Below, piece after piece: positions 1-10,370 of a stretch of DNA of 64,000 nucleotides (positions are counted from its first letter, which is position 1; each line of letters begins with the position of its first letter). Position numbers and translations under genes: made by a program. This stretch comes from Enoplolaimus lenunculus (lineage: Eukaryota; Nematoda; Enoplea; Enoplida; Thoracostomopsidae), in assembly GCA_030248215.1 (NCBI GenBank), contig JASANG010000243.1, positions 1 to 64,000 of the forward strand, written 5' to 3'. The notes beneath the pieces were generated by a model, which saw only the letters and a program-made list of their open reading frames with translations, had not been told where the DNA came from and searched no databases.

Positions 1-11
1 GTCCGGCCTTT

Positions 12-2168
12 GTGTCGGAGTTGTACAAGTGTGAGATGGCAAGGATGGGGACAAGGCTCGCCTATAGTACGCCATATCACCATCAGGCGAACGGGTTAAT
101 CGAAAGCTGGAATCAGACTTTGATAAAAATTCTGAAAACAATGGTGGAACTCCGAGTTAAGACCTGGGACGATTATTTAGGAGCGGCGTTATTCGTGTAT
201 AGGACGACGATACATTTGTCCACGGGGCAAACGCCGTTTTTCTTAATGTATGGTAGGGATCCGGACTTACCGGGAAAAAACCGATATATGGCACCAATAA
301 CTGAGGCGTCGGATCCGGTTGGAGCAAGAGTGCATGGCTTAATGGACCAGTTAACACAGGGCTGGAACGTGACAGCCAAGCAGATCCAACGGGCACAAGG
401 ACAGTACAAGTCGCACTATGACAGACGGGCAAGTAGACGGGATTTTACGGTTGGGGATATAGTGATAATGAAAAACCGGGTAAAGTTATCGGGTAAAAGG
501 CTAGCAAATAAGTTTCATCCGGAATTCGAAAGATTATTTCGGGTTCGGGCTATAGAGGGTCCCAATTTGAAATTGCAATATTTGGGATCGCCGTCCAAAG
601 GAGAGACCTGGTATAATAAAACCTTGGTCAAACACTTTGGAGGGTCGGTGGAAGATTATTTGCAGTATGAACGGAGACTCCGGCCGCAAATAACGGAAAA
701 AGCGGCGGATGATGCCACATGTGGGGTATGCAAAGGCGCATACGTCACAGATGTGGACAGTGATTTGGAAATAGACTGGATTCAGTGTGATCTATGCTTG
801 GAGTGGTACCATTTTGTGTGCGTGGGGTTGGAAGCGGAACCCCCCCCCCCAGCAACTTTGGTACTGCCCGTCCCGCTCCGTAGTCATAGAAGCACCGGCC
901 TGACTATATGGCATTCAATAGTTAAACGGTTTAGGGATTTTTCTTTTTATAGAATATTATCTACTAATACCTTAACTATCAAAAGCTTTAATTCAATCCA
1001 GTATTACCAAATACAAAAAGTATTATTTTATTGCACGGATTTTGTTCAAGGAATTCAAATCGGTGTTGAAAGACGGAGGATAATACGGGTTGGCGTCGAT
1101 TTCGAACAAGATTCAGTTGGCGTCAATGGCGAAAATGATGGAAACAGGCAAAAGGGGCACGGGAGAAGCAAAATAATGCCTCCGGTGCAATCAAAGTTGA
1201 AATCTCCGGTGACGAGGGACGTATCGCCGTCGTCACCATTATGGAGATCAAGACACCCCTGTCATTCGTTAGAGTTTTGGGTGTCTAATATTCCTTTAGG
1301 CAGGGAATGGGGCAAACCTAGGTTTGTCGCAATAGTGTCAAATCAGAAACAGGCGGAAATAGCGGTCCGAATAATAGACTCGTCCAGGACAAATATTTTG
1401 TCGTGTGATATCGAAGGAGTCTCTTGGGATGAGAAACGAGGTAATAAGTATAGGGTAGCTTTAGAGCAATACAGGGTAGACCCTTGTGCACATTTGCATC
1501 CGTCTACGCTGAATATATTTCCAGGTGTGGTCCACGAGTACATAGAAGATGACTGGTTGGCAGGTCCGAAAGACAAGAAGTACCGGAATCATATTCGCAC
1601 GCTTCAGATCGGAACGACGGAGGGTGCGGTCTTCTTGGTGGACATTCAAGCATTCTGTGACAAGGTGCCGGAGCAGATCTACGATCTGCTGCGGAAGGAA
1701 TGTAAGATCAAGGTATGGTGGAATAAAAAGGCGGATAAGATTATGTGGGAGGCAGGATTAAAACAGGCGTTTCCAGCGGATTCTCAGACGGTGGATTTAC
1801 AACGAGTGCATGACGGGTTGTTTCAGTCGAGTAGCCTGCGAGAGACCTTGAAACACTTCTTTGGCGTAGATAAGGGGGAAACCCCACATACGCCAAAGTG
1901 GTTAGGTCTGTTGCGCCGCAATACGGCTAAGGGCACTCCTAAAACGGATAAGGCGGATAAAGAATTTTTGCAGTTTATACATTATGCTAGCCTGGATGTA
2001 ATGCTAGCGGATGTGGCAGCGGCGATGATAACGCGGCAATTTAAGCATGTGGTAGAGCGAGATAGACCGCCAGTAGTATTCGAGCTGTACCAAAAGCTGG
2101 AGTCATTTGGTGATATGTCCAAGGTGAGCCTAACGGTAGGTATTGGTCGCAATGCGGCGTCACGGTGA
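12..2168 (+). CDS. Retroelement pol end: integrase, PHD finger, DEDDy exonuclease
   Basis: The frame is open from the window edge, so the true start is upstream. Residues about 1-90 are the end of an integrase core, with HHQANGLIESWNQTL, the usual surroundings of the catalytic glutamate. Residues about 130-225 are the post-core region that gypsy elements have. From Cys237 to about residue 285, paired cysteines and a WYHF segment form a PHD-type zinc finger, a fold that often reads histone tails. Residues about 460-690 look like an RNase D/WRN-type 3'-5' exonuclease: motif I DIEG at Asp466/Glu468, motif II with Asp575, and motif III YASLD at Tyr658/Asp662 (the YxxxD form). The stretch between about 290 and 400 looks less protein-like. 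Family context suggests a nuclear role at integration sites; the exonuclease role is unknown. Treated as part of an old or resident element, not a host gene. Confidence 0.75.
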   Translation: MSELYKCEMARMGTRLAYSTPYHHQANGLIESWNQTLIKILKTMVELRVKTWDDYLGAALFVYRTTIHLSTGQTPFFLMYGRDPDLPGKNRYMAPITEASDPVGARVHGLMDQLTQGWNVTAKQIQRAQGQYKSHYDRRASRRDFTVGDIVIMKNRVKLSGKRLANKFHPEFERLFRVRAIEGPNLKLQYLGSPSKGETWYNKTLVKHFGGSVEDYLQYERRLRPQITEKAADDATCGVCKGAYVTDVDSDLEIDWIQCDLCLEWYHFVCVGLEAEPPPPATLVLPVPLRSHRSTGLTIWHSIVKRFRDFSFYRILSTNTLTIKSFNSIQYYQIQKVLFYCTDFVQGIQIGVERRRIIRVGVDFEQDSVGVNGENDGNRQKGHGRSKIMPPVQSKLKSPVTRDVSPSSPLWRSRHPCHSLEFWVSNIPLGREWGKPRFVAIVSNQKQAEIAVRIIDSSRTNILSCDIEGVSWDEKRGNKYRVALEQYRVDPCAHLHPSTLNIFPGVVHEYIEDDWLAGPKDKKYRNHIRTLQIGTTEGAVFLVDIQAFCDKVPEQIYDLLRKECKIKVWWNKKADKIMWEAGLKQAFPADSQTVDLQRVHDGLFQSSSLRETLKHFFGVDKGETPHTPKWLGLLRRNTAKGTPKTDKADKEFLQFIHYASLDVMLADVAAAMITRQFKHVVERDRPPVVFELYQKLESFGDMSKVSLTVGIGRNAASR

Positions 2169-2339
2169 GCGCTCAGGGACTATCAGGATGCGGAATCAGA
2201 GTATTTACGGTTATTTGAAGAGGCATTTAGGCAAATAGAAGGCGAGCGGCATCCGAAACGAGTCTCGGTCTTTCAATTATTTAGAGGAAGGACGGAGCCA
2301 ATAGACGTTTCGATACCGGATAATAGTCAAAGGATTGAG

Positions 2340-5300
2340 TTGTTATGGCCTCAGGAGACGGAAATATTAGAAAGGGTACAGAGGTGCACGGCGGAAATCG
2401 CGGTGCGAAAATTAGAGGAGGATGAGCCGGAAAAATGGTCTGAATGGTGTAGAAGGATGGTGCGTTGGGTACCGTTGCAACCGGAAGCGGTCAAAGAGAC
2501 GGCGAAGGAGGAACAAAAGAGGCGGCAATATTTTGTCCCGGCGCAACGCGGGGAGGAGGAATGGGAACCGATCTACAATCCGCCGTCAGTATCGTCGAGG
2601 GAACTGCCGTATGAAAAGGCGTTCGCGGGTCCTGACAAGGCAACGGTACTTACGAGCAGAGGTGAGGTAGTTCCGGAGGAAGAGACAAGGCAATGGTGGG
2701 AAGAGATGTACGAAACAGTTATGCAAGGGAACGGCGGTTCGACACGGCCGAAAACAACGGACGACATTCAAATCTCGTTCGCTTCGGTGGCCCAGCCGGG
2801 AGGACAAGAGTTGATGTCGGATATTAGGAAGGGTAAGTCAATGGTCGTGAGGACACCGGCTTTGTGCGTAGATCTGGAGGCAGAGGAAGCTCGATTAGCG
2901 CAAAGGCGGAAACAGAGAGTGACGTCGGATTCTAGCAGGGGCGCAACGGAAGTCGAGGCGTCGGAAGCAGAACCGGCGTCATCAGAGGCAGGACCATCGA
3001 GCCCGTCGAGTAGCAGGGGAGCGTCCACGGGGACATCGCCTGCGGAGAAAGTGGACGGGAAAAAGAAAGTGAAAAAGCGGAGAGGACCGAGTGACGGAGT
3101 AATGGAAGCATTGGGCCCGGCGATGAGCGGGGTCAGATTGTCGGCAACGAGTGAGGAGGAGCCTATGGAAGCGTCGGTTACGACACAAGTAACGGGCCAA
3201 ACCGGAGCGGTAGCGGAAACAGAGGCGAGTCAGGGAGAGCCGGTTGCGGAGAACGTAACGGGCGGAGGCGAATTAGAAGTAGTAGAGGAAATGGAAGAAG
3301 GAAGTGCTCGCCACGACGACTTAGTGGTGGTGGAGGAAGCCGCGGGGTCAGAGACTCCGGGGAGTGGCGGTGCAAGTAACCCAGGAATAGGTGAAACACC
3401 GAAGAAAGGAAATGGTAAAGGAAAGGGGAAACAAGCAAGAGAGCAAGGAGAGAGCAGCGGAAGCGCGATAGTTCGGGCGCCGGTTACACCAACGGGATAT
3501 AAGTGGAACGTGCTAGATTTCGAAGCATATCAAAGGGGGCAGGTTCCACAGTTGCCAGTAGAAACGAGGTCGACGGCGGAAGGGTCACCGTTCCTGGAGC
3601 CGGAGACGAGACCACCGCCGCCCAACCCACTGCCAAAAGGGTTTCATTTGGCGGAGATGGTCCCGTCCCCACCTTCAGCGAGCGACCCTATGATGGAATA
3701 TCGGCCTATGCTGAACCTGGAAGAGGCGATAAAACGGGATATCGAGGAAAGGCAACAAGGGGATATGGCAACGGTAGAGGCACTGCGAGCCGGCGTGAGG
3801 GCGATGTACCCACCAGGCGGATTCGGAGTGCCGGAAATAGAGAACGCGTACGCGGCAGTGACGGCGAGAATACGCGATGTAGAACAGAATTGGACGCAAA
3901 GGAAAGAGGCGGATTTAGAAACGATGAAGCTGGCGCGTAAATTACGGGAATACCAGGAGTTTACGACGAAAGCTATGAGGGATCTAATGGGTTACGCGGA
4001 GTGCTTGTCACGAGAAAGGAGCCGGGTAACTCATTTGGAGCGCGTGCAGGCCACAGCTGTAGATCAGCGGCAGCGGGCGCATGAACATGTATCCGGGGCA
4101 GAGGATTTAGTAAGGCGGACCGAGGAAAGGTTGAAGGAAAGGGAGAAGGAAAACAAGGATACGGAGACAAAATTGAAAAAGGCGATGGACGAAATTATGA
4201 CGTTGCTGGGCGAGAAACGGCAGTTAGAAACTCAACTGCGAGAGCCGAGCAAGGTCCGGAAGCAAGGAAACGGGAAACTTAAGGAAGCGGAGGAGAAGGA
4301 ATCGGAGTCGTCGTCAGAGGAGGACACGGTACAACGGAAGGGAGTGCTGAAAAGGCAGAGGTCGGCGACACCGGGCAGGGTACCAAAGGTGGTACGCTTG
4401 GAAGTTGGTTCAGGAGAGGAATCGGCGGGAGCGACGGCTGTAAAAGTGGTCGAGCCGAAAGCAATAAGAGAGCCGAAGGCGGTGGGAACAACAAAACAGC
4501 GGACCGCGGCGGCAGTAGGGGCGAAATCCCCAGCGCGGCGGAGTAGACCGAGAGATCCGGCGTGGAGGGTACCGAAAATAGGTAGAGGTATCGTCGCATT
4601 CCCGGATATGGGCATCGTAACGGTACAACACTTCTTACCATTGTATAAAAGAGGGTACCACTTCCGGTTGCACGCGGATTACTTCCAGGCAAATGAGTGT
4701 CTGCCGAAGCCGGATTTAGGGCTACCGGGAGAAATATTGGAGAAGCTAGCGTCCCATTGGGCGGTAGCGGCTTTGAGAGCCTACGAGTTTTACCTGCATA
4801 GGGAGGCGTCGATCGATGAATGGATGGAATGCCTCAACTACGCGGAGCGAGATCTGGCGGCATGCGTATTCCGGATGCTGGATATAGTGCCAGAAACGTA
4901 TAAGGAGCTGATGAGATGGTTCGCGCGGATAGTCAGAGAAGTGGCAACCCGGGCGATAACGGCGCCGAACACATGGTTCGGCAGGGCTCCGCCGGATTTT
5001 TTCCTACCGCTATCGTCTCATGTGATTATGCAATTATTCGACAAATCACAAGACGAAGGGGTGAAACGGATCGGGACGTTGGTCACAGCTCGGGCATACC
5101 AGAATCAACGGTATTGGAAAGCGAGGCGGAGTTTCGAGAAGGACAATCTATGGGCAATGCGCGCGACCAATCCTAAAGATCGGGCGGATAGGAAAGAGCG
5201 GTTGCGCGGGTTGCAAGCGGAGATGACTCGGGAAAAGGAGAGGCAGTTTACGTTTGAAACGGTGAAGGCGGTGGCAAGGTTGTTTGAGTATTTCAACAAG

Positions 5301-5537
5301 ACCTTTGCATACCCGGCGGGTAGAAAGGAAACGGAACTGCCAGAATTGACGTTACCGGAGGTCACTCGGCGATCCATGTCAAATATGGTAGAGAATTTTA
5401 CGAGGAAGGAAACGGAGGAACTGAGAAGGATCGCGGATGCGAATAGGCAGGCGCTGGAAATTTGTCGGGGCTACATGTCAAGTGAGCGACGGGTAGCGCC
5501 GAGCGCCGAGCCGATGGATATACAGGAGCAGGAGTAG
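2340..5537 (+). CDS. Retroelement-associated 1065-residue protein, unknown function
   Basis: A long open frame downstream of the integrase/exonuclease frame, in the position where env-like or accessory genes sit in some gypsy elements. I do not recognise the family. Residues about 150-370 are low-complexity, acidic and Ser/Gly/Glu-rich with Lys-rich patches that could be nuclear localisation signals. Residues about 390-470 are Pro-rich. Residues about 510-665 are highly charged with heptad spacing and predict a long coiled coil. Residues about 750-1050 are a denser, globular-looking domain rich in Trp, Phe and Arg. No signal peptide or membrane span is visible, so an envelope glycoprotein is unlikely. 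A structural (gag-like) or nucleic-acid-binding role is only a guess. The start Met is the first in frame; the true start could differ. Confidence 0.6.
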   Translation: MLWPQETEILERVQRCTAEIAVRKLEEDEPEKWSEWCRRMVRWVPLQPEAVKETAKEEQKRRQYFVPAQRGEEEWEPIYNPPSVSSRELPYEKAFAGPDKATVLTSRGEVVPEEETRQWWEEMYETVMQGNGGSTRPKTTDDIQISFASVAQPGGQELMSDIRKGKSMVVRTPALCVDLEAEEARLAQRRKQRVTSDSSRGATEVEASEAEPASSEAGPSSPSSSRGASTGTSPAEKVDGKKKVKKRRGPSDGVMEALGPAMSGVRLSATSEEEPMEASVTTQVTGQTGAVAETEASQGEPVAENVTGGGELEVVEEMEEGSARHDDLVVVEEAAGSETPGSGGASNPGIGETPKKGNGKGKGKQAREQGESSGSAIVRAPVTPTGYKWNVLDFEAYQRGQVPQLPVETRSTAEGSPFLEPETRPPPPNPLPKGFHLAEMVPSPPSASDPMMEYRPMLNLEEAIKRDIEERQQGDMATVEALRAGVRAMYPPGGFGVPEIENAYAAVTARIRDVEQNWTQRKEADLETMKLARKLREYQEFTTKAMRDLMGYAECLSRERSRVTHLERVQATAVDQRQRAHEHVSGAEDLVRRTEERLKEREKENKDTETKLKKAMDEIMTLLGEKRQLETQLREPSKVRKQGNGKLKEAEEKESESSSEEDTVQRKGVLKRQRSATPGRVPKVVRLEVGSGEESAGATAVKVVEPKAIREPKAVGTTKQRTAAAVGAKSPARRSRPRDPAWRVPKIGRGIVAFPDMGIVTVQHFLPLYKRGYHFRLHADYFQANECLPKPDLGLPGEILEKLASHWAVAALRAYEFYLHREASIDEWMECLNYAERDLAACVFRMLDIVPETYKELMRWFARIVREVATRAITAPNTWFGRAPPDFFLPLSSHVIMQLFDKSQDEGVKRIGTLVTARAYQNQRYWKARRSFEKDNLWAMRATNPKDRADRKERLRGLQAEMTREKERQFTFETVKAVARLFEYFNKTFAYPAGRKETELPELTLPEVTRRSMSNMVENFTRKETEELRRIADANRQALEICRGYMSSERRVAPSAEPMDIQEQE

Positions 5538-5739
5538 CCGCAGCCGAGCACGAGTGGGAAGCCGACACAGGCGGAAGCTCAAGCTCTGGCTGGGGCAACG
5601 GAGACGGTGGCACGACAGGCACAACCCGAAATTACTAGGGAGCCTGTGGTGAGAATGACACGAATAGAAACGGAAACAGAAGGGGCGCGGCAAGTGACTC
5701 AGCCGGCGCGAGAATCTGCGGCAAGCACGGTGGAAGGAT

Positions 5740-6746
5740 GTGACGGGAAAGCGTAAAGGAAAAGGTAAAGCTAAAGCAACGGCTTGGGAATCCGGTACGG
5801 AGACACCACAGTCGAGTGTGGGCGCGGGGGAAAAATTAATGTCTCCCCGGCGATCTCCGAGGATGCAGCAGCAGGAAGGAAAGTCGCGAGAGGAATTCTG
5901 GAAACATTTGCAGCAGTTGGCGGTGCCACCACCGGAACCACCACCGGCTCCAACTCCGGCGCCACCAGTCGTGTCGCGGGATCCAGGAAAGGACGAGCAG
6001 CCGCCGGCACCGGGGTATATTCGGGTGCGAAATGCGGCAGGTGAGTGGAAATGGAGATTTGATCCAAAGACGCACAGGGCAGCTTCGCAACGACGCGCCG
6101 CGGAAAGGGGCAAGGACCGAGGCTATGTGCGTCCGACGTCGGGATCAGCGTCGAGTAGGATTGGACCGAGACAGGCGAATCCGGTGTATGATTCGTCAGC
6201 CGTGTATGCTAGTACAGCAGCAGGGTCGTACGGTCCGGTTTCGGTGAGCCAGGGGAGGGGCGTTGGCCACCCGTGGAAACTCCAGCGGTACAGTATCAGA
6301 TTCGGCAGGTACCGGTGGAGCAGTATCAGGCGACGGTTGGCGGCTATGCGGTTCAGCCACAAGTTGAGCAGTATCCGGCAACGGTTAGTGGGTATGTGGC
6401 TCAGCCACAGGTTGAGCAGTACTTAGGCACGGTGAGCGGATACGTGGTTCAGCCGCAGGTTGAACAGTATCCGGCCACGGTGAGCGGATATGTGACTCAA
6501 TCGCAAGTTGAGCAATATCCGGGAACGGTTGGCGGCTATGTGGATCAATCGCGGGTTGGCGACGATCGACACTATTATCGGCGGCAAACGGAGACAGTGC
6601 GACAGGGGATCAGCGAGATTCGGCGTGCGGATCGACAGCAACAACAGCAATCGACGGCACAATCGCAGGATCGACGTTTCGTGTCGCAAGAAGAGGTGGA
6701 TGCTTACTATGGACAGGCGCCGTCGATGCACAGCCGGCATTTCTAA
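5740..6746 (+). CDS. Retroelement coding tail, Pro/Gln-rich, low complexity
   Basis: Coding potential continues after the 1065-codon frame with the same G+C-rich composition. The first half is basic and Pro-rich, with runs such as PPPEPPPAPTPAPP. The second half carries a tandem repeat of about 16 residues built around QPQVEQYPATVSGYV, then a Gln/Arg-rich end. The region is not open in one frame along its whole length, so its exact protein products are uncertain. No known domain is recognised. It belongs to the retroelement by position and composition. Confidence 0.4.
6306..6548 (+). repeat. 48-bp tandem repeat inside retroelement coding tail
   Basis: About four and a half units of 48 bp, each encoding a 16-residue block like QPQVEQYPATVSGYVA. 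Units differ by a few substitutions, several of them synonymous, which suggests the repeat is read as protein. The period is a multiple of three. Confidence 0.7.
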
Positions 6747-6749
6747 ATG

Positions 6750-7131
6750 AGTTTATTGAGGGTAGATGTACGGATCAGGGTCAGGGACGCTGGGATTGGA
6801 GAAGAAACGGGGTAATTATGGACGTTCGGGGTGCTGATTACGGTACGCTTGGATTCGTTGGATGGACGTTACTAGGGGTAGGGTGTGGACACGCTGTTAT
6901 TCGGGGATGCTTACGGGTATTGGACGCAACGACGGATCGTCTTGGGTCGACTTCGGGTTATGCTAAAAAATAAAAAAGAAAATAAAAATTGTTGTTTTGT
7001 TATTGTTGTTGTTATTATCGTTGTTTTATATTGTTTGTTGTTTACGCTTTTTAGCGACGGCAAAAAAGGCAGTAAAATAGAGCCATAAAATTTGTTCGAT
7101 GCCGGGGTCGGCATCTGTGCCGAAGGGGGGT
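6750..7131 (+). other. Retroelement 3' untranslated stretch and purine tract
   Basis: Non-coding, T/G-rich around 6985-7060, ending in the purine run GAAGGGGGG at 7122-7130 followed by TTGTAGG. A purine run followed by TG is how a polypurine tract and an LTR start normally look. A second similar site, GGGGCGGGGGG followed by TGACAT, lies near 7396-7410, so the LTR start is not certain. Confidence 0.4.
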
Positions 7132-8782
7132 TGTAGGTGGCTGTGCCACTCCTAAATATATTTCAACCTAAAAACTAAAACAAATCTAAAACCAAACCTA
7201 AATCCACACCTTAAGGGAGTCCCCGGCTCCGCCTAGTCTCTCTTAGAACCTAAGTTAGGCTTAGGCGTTGCTAAACGACGTAGAAAGTTATAAATCGATG
7301 CGTGGCGGCTGCGTCCGCAAGGTAATTGTTCTCAGGGCCTTGCGTGGCCATTTAATATATCTTTTCGTTGGCTTATTCTGGGAAATCGCATAGCTAGGGG
7401 CGGGGGGTGACATATTGATGTTGTTGTTGTGGTGTATCTATTGCTATGGCGAATATAAGTGTCCCTAAAGTGTCTGAGACACCCGGGACACTCAGATATA
7501 TGCAAATCAGTTTAACATGGGGGCTGGGGTAGCCAGCCTCCATAATCATTATGGCTTTGGCAATCAACGAAATGCGGCGCATGTTTACTGTAAATTTCCT
7601 TAGCGATTGGTGAACGGAGTTAGTGTTATTTACGGAGTTGATTTGTATATTTGTACCGGGTGACTGAGACAGATAGGAGTTAACTGGAAATAGAGTCACG
7701 GTAGCTCAATGTGAGCACGGTGAAACCGGCATAAGCAGGGAATCGTCACGGAAGCGCATAGCGCATAGCCTTCGGGCAGTACCAGGGGAACTCGAGGATT
7801 ACTTGGGGAAATGTGTTAAGGAGATACTTGCGATTATTTGGGATTTACTTGGGATAGGTCGATTCTAGCGGGGCTAGTTTCGGCTGTAGATACTTGGGAG
7901 TTACTTGGGGATTTTGCGGTTATTTGGGAATTTACGGAGAACTTGGGTTGTCACGTTAACGTTTGCATTTGTCTTGTACGGTGTGAGCTAGTGACTTAGT
8001 GGAACAACAGGGTTAAGGTTATCGTAGTGGACGTGCGGAAAGCACCTAACAAAGGAAGTTTCGGCACATTCGGAGATTAATAAGGTCGGCAGCATAAGCA
8101 TTTTTACTCGTTTACTTGTGTACTCGGTACTTGTGCTTTACTGAATATAGCTTTGACGTGGTGTTGGGAGGGAGTAAAAGGAAAACGACTGCGTTTACTG
8201 AATCAGAGCGATATAAGCGTCATTGGAAACGGACCTGACCGCGGAGTTGGTGGTTTCAACCCTTAACCGAAACCACGAACTATTCACAGTTCGCACCACA
8301 ATGTTAACGGGCCGAAACAAACATGTCAGAGATGTTAACACAGCGTGAAAACTACGTAAAATAAAACAAGCAGTACAACAGCAGAAATTTTAAATATACA
8401 AAAAACGTAAATCAGTCAAAGCGGCTTTAAGCAGATGGATTCTGCTTAGCAGCATTTTTTTGTTGCAGCAACGTTGGAACCGGTTGAATAGCGTCACCAG
8501 TGGGCGGCCGACCTCAGTTTGTCTGGCCAGAAACAACTACTTCAGATCGTTTTGCTGGAGGACAACGTGTCATGTCACTCACAGGTTATAACGCGTGCGC
8601 TTTGCTCACGCAACGTCCTAGAATATAGTTAGCTGCGCGGATTATGCAACTTTTGCGTAGACGGTGTAGCGAACATTTTCATACCGTCGATGTTTGCCTT
8701 GAATGTCCCACTCAACTGTACAATAGGTATCGAATGTCTGCTGTATAGATAGTTCACTTAAAATATGTTATTTTTCGCAAAA
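7132..8782 (+). other. Candidate 3' LTR and flanking DNA, no gene
   Basis: If the LTR begins at 7132 (TGTAGG) or near 7408 (TGACAT), this stretch holds it; the 5' copy needed to prove its limits is outside the window. A small TTAGGC-like patch lies at 7251-7267. No open frame or RNA gene is convincing here. From about 8300 on the DNA becomes AT-rich and unremarkable. Confidence 0.3.
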
Positions 8783-8902
8783 TTTTAGGTTTCTTCATAA
8801 TTTAGTTTTTCCTCAAAAATTTCGATTTCCCACCAAAATTTTAATTTCGTTCCTAAAATATGCATTTTCACGCCAAAATTTGATTTTGCCGCTAATATTT
8901 AA

Positions 8903-9158
8903 CCCTTTCTCACATGAATATTTTCTATTTCCCCTGAGACCTACTTTTATTCTATGATTCGAACTCCAGTGACTGGATTGGGAGGCGGATACTATCACCA
9001 CTCAGCTATAGGAGCTTGACGCTCGAGTCCAAGGGGGCTCTCACGTCTGGTGGTGATTTAGTGCTATGTATACGTGTTGCAATTGTTCAACACTGCGCGA
9101 TATACATTCTTTAACCACTGCGCTGAGTTGCCTACGGGCAACTCAATGTGAGAAGGGG
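8903..9158 (-). mobile_element. TTAA-tRNA MITE, copy 1
   Basis: Begins CCCTTTCTCACAT right after TTAA (8899-8902) and ends ATGTGAGAAGGGG followed by TTAT. TTAA targets and CCC ends are the signature of piggyBac elements. Inside, on the minus strand, is a tRNA-like stretch with A box TAGCTGAGTGG and B box GAGTTCGAATC. The 3' end has the hairpin GAGTTGCC-TACG-GGCAACTC. Confidence 0.75.
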
Positions 9159-9191
9159 TTATACATAGTAAACTGAAAATTTTTCGCTTAA

Positions 9192-9454
9192 CCCTTTCTC
9201 ACATGAATATTTTCTATTTCCCCTGAGACCTACTTTTATGCTACGATTCGAACTCCAGTGACTGGAGTGGGAGGCGGATACCATCACCACTCAGCTATAG
9301 GAGCTTGACGCTCGAGCGCGAGAGGGCTCTCACGTTTTGTGGTTATTTAGTACTATGTATACGTGTTGCAATTGTTCAACACTGCACGATATACATTCTT
9401 TAACGTCTATACACTGCGCTGAGTTGCCTATGAGCAACTCAATGTGAGAAGGGG
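9192..9454 (-). mobile_element. TTAA-tRNA MITE, copy 2, intact ends
   Basis: The cleanest copy: flanked by TTAA on both sides (9188-9191 and 9455-9458), with inverted ends CCCTTTCTCACAT and ATGTGAGAAGGGG. It carries the same minus-strand tRNA-like A and B boxes and the subterminal hairpin as copy 1. No transposase; it must be moved in trans, by a piggyBac-type enzyme if the family call is right. Confidence 0.8.
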
Positions 9455-10370
9455 TTAAATTGTCCCGCTAAAATTTGAATGTTCCCGCTAAAATTTGAAT
9501 GTTCCTGCCAAAATTTGAATGTTCCCGCTAAAATTTGAATGTTCCCGCTAAAATTTGAATGTTCCCGCCAAAATTTGAATGTTCCCGCTAAAATTTCAAT
9601 TGTCCCGCTAAAATTTGAATGTTCCTGCCAAAATTCGAATGTCCCCGCTAAAATTTGAATTTTCCCAAAAAAATTTGAATTTCCCGTCAAAATTTAAGTT
9701 CTCCCGCCAAAATTTGAATTTTGCCGCTAAAATTTAAATTTTCCCGCTAAAAGTTGTATGTTCCCGCTAAAATTTGAATGTTCCCGCCAAAATGTAAATA
9801 TTCCCGCCAAAATTTAAATGTTCCCGCCAAATTTGAATATTCCCGCATAAAATTTGAATTTCCCGACAAAATTTGAATTTCCCGCCGAAATTTAAGTTCT
9901 CCCGCCAAAATTTGAATTTTCCCACCCAAATTTAAATACTGCCGCCAAAATTTGAATTTTTTTGCAAATTTAAATTTATAACCAAAATTTAAGTTCTTCC
10001 GCCAAAATTTGAATATTCCCGCATAAAATTTGAATTTCCCGCTAAAATTCAAATTCTCCCGCCAAAATTCAAATTCTCCCGCCAAAATATCAATTTCCCG
10101 CCAAAATTTGAATTTCCCACCAAAATTTGAATACAAGCGCTAAAATTTGAATTTCCAGCTAAAATTCCATTTCTCCCGCCAAAATTTGACTTTTTACGTC
10201 AAAATTTGAATTTCCCGCCAAAACTTAAATTCTCCCACCAGAATTTAAATTCTCCAGCCAAAATTTGAATTTCCCGCCAAGACTTGGTTTTACCCTTAAA
10301 ATTTGAATTTCCCGCCAAAATTTAAATTTCTTTCAAAAGTTGTTATTTCCCGCCTGATTTTAAGCCACCA

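Larger units (their letters stand above)
1..7131 (+). mobile_element. LTR retroelement, Ty3/gypsy-like, 3' part
   Basis: This is the 3' portion of an LTR retroelement; its 5' LTR, gag, protease and reverse transcriptase lie outside the window. The order seen is integrase end, PHD finger, 3'-5' exonuclease domain, a 1065-codon open frame, a low-complexity coding tail, then a purine tract. The integrase part resembles Ty3/gypsy (Metaviridae) integrases. The region is richer in G+C than the rest of the window and has a different codon flavour. Long open frames suggest a fairly young copy with only about one or two apparent breaks in the visible part. The family assignment is firm for the integrase; assigning the downstream frames to the same element is inference from continuity and shared composition. 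Confidence 0.8.
8783..10370. repeat. 20-bp minisatellite with two MITE insertions
   Basis: Tandem units close to TTCCCGCCAAAATTTGAATT, fairly regular from 9459 to about 9660 and more diverged on both sides (8783-8898 and 9660-10370). Two TTAA-tRNA MITEs interrupt it at 8903-9158 and 9192-9454. The minus strand gives apparent open frames of repeated WREHSNFSG-type peptides, which follow from the period and are not genes. No spacer-repeat alternation, so not a CRISPR. Confidence 0.9.

Noticed and set aside
157-432. Minus-strand open frames opposite the integrase
   Set aside because: Shadows of the real + strand frame.
9439-10136. Minus-strand open frames with repeated NFSGNIQILAG peptides
   Set aside because: By-product of the 20-bp minisatellite.
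9459-10370. CRISPR-like regular repeats
   Set aside because: Units abut directly without unique spacers, and the context is eukaryotic.
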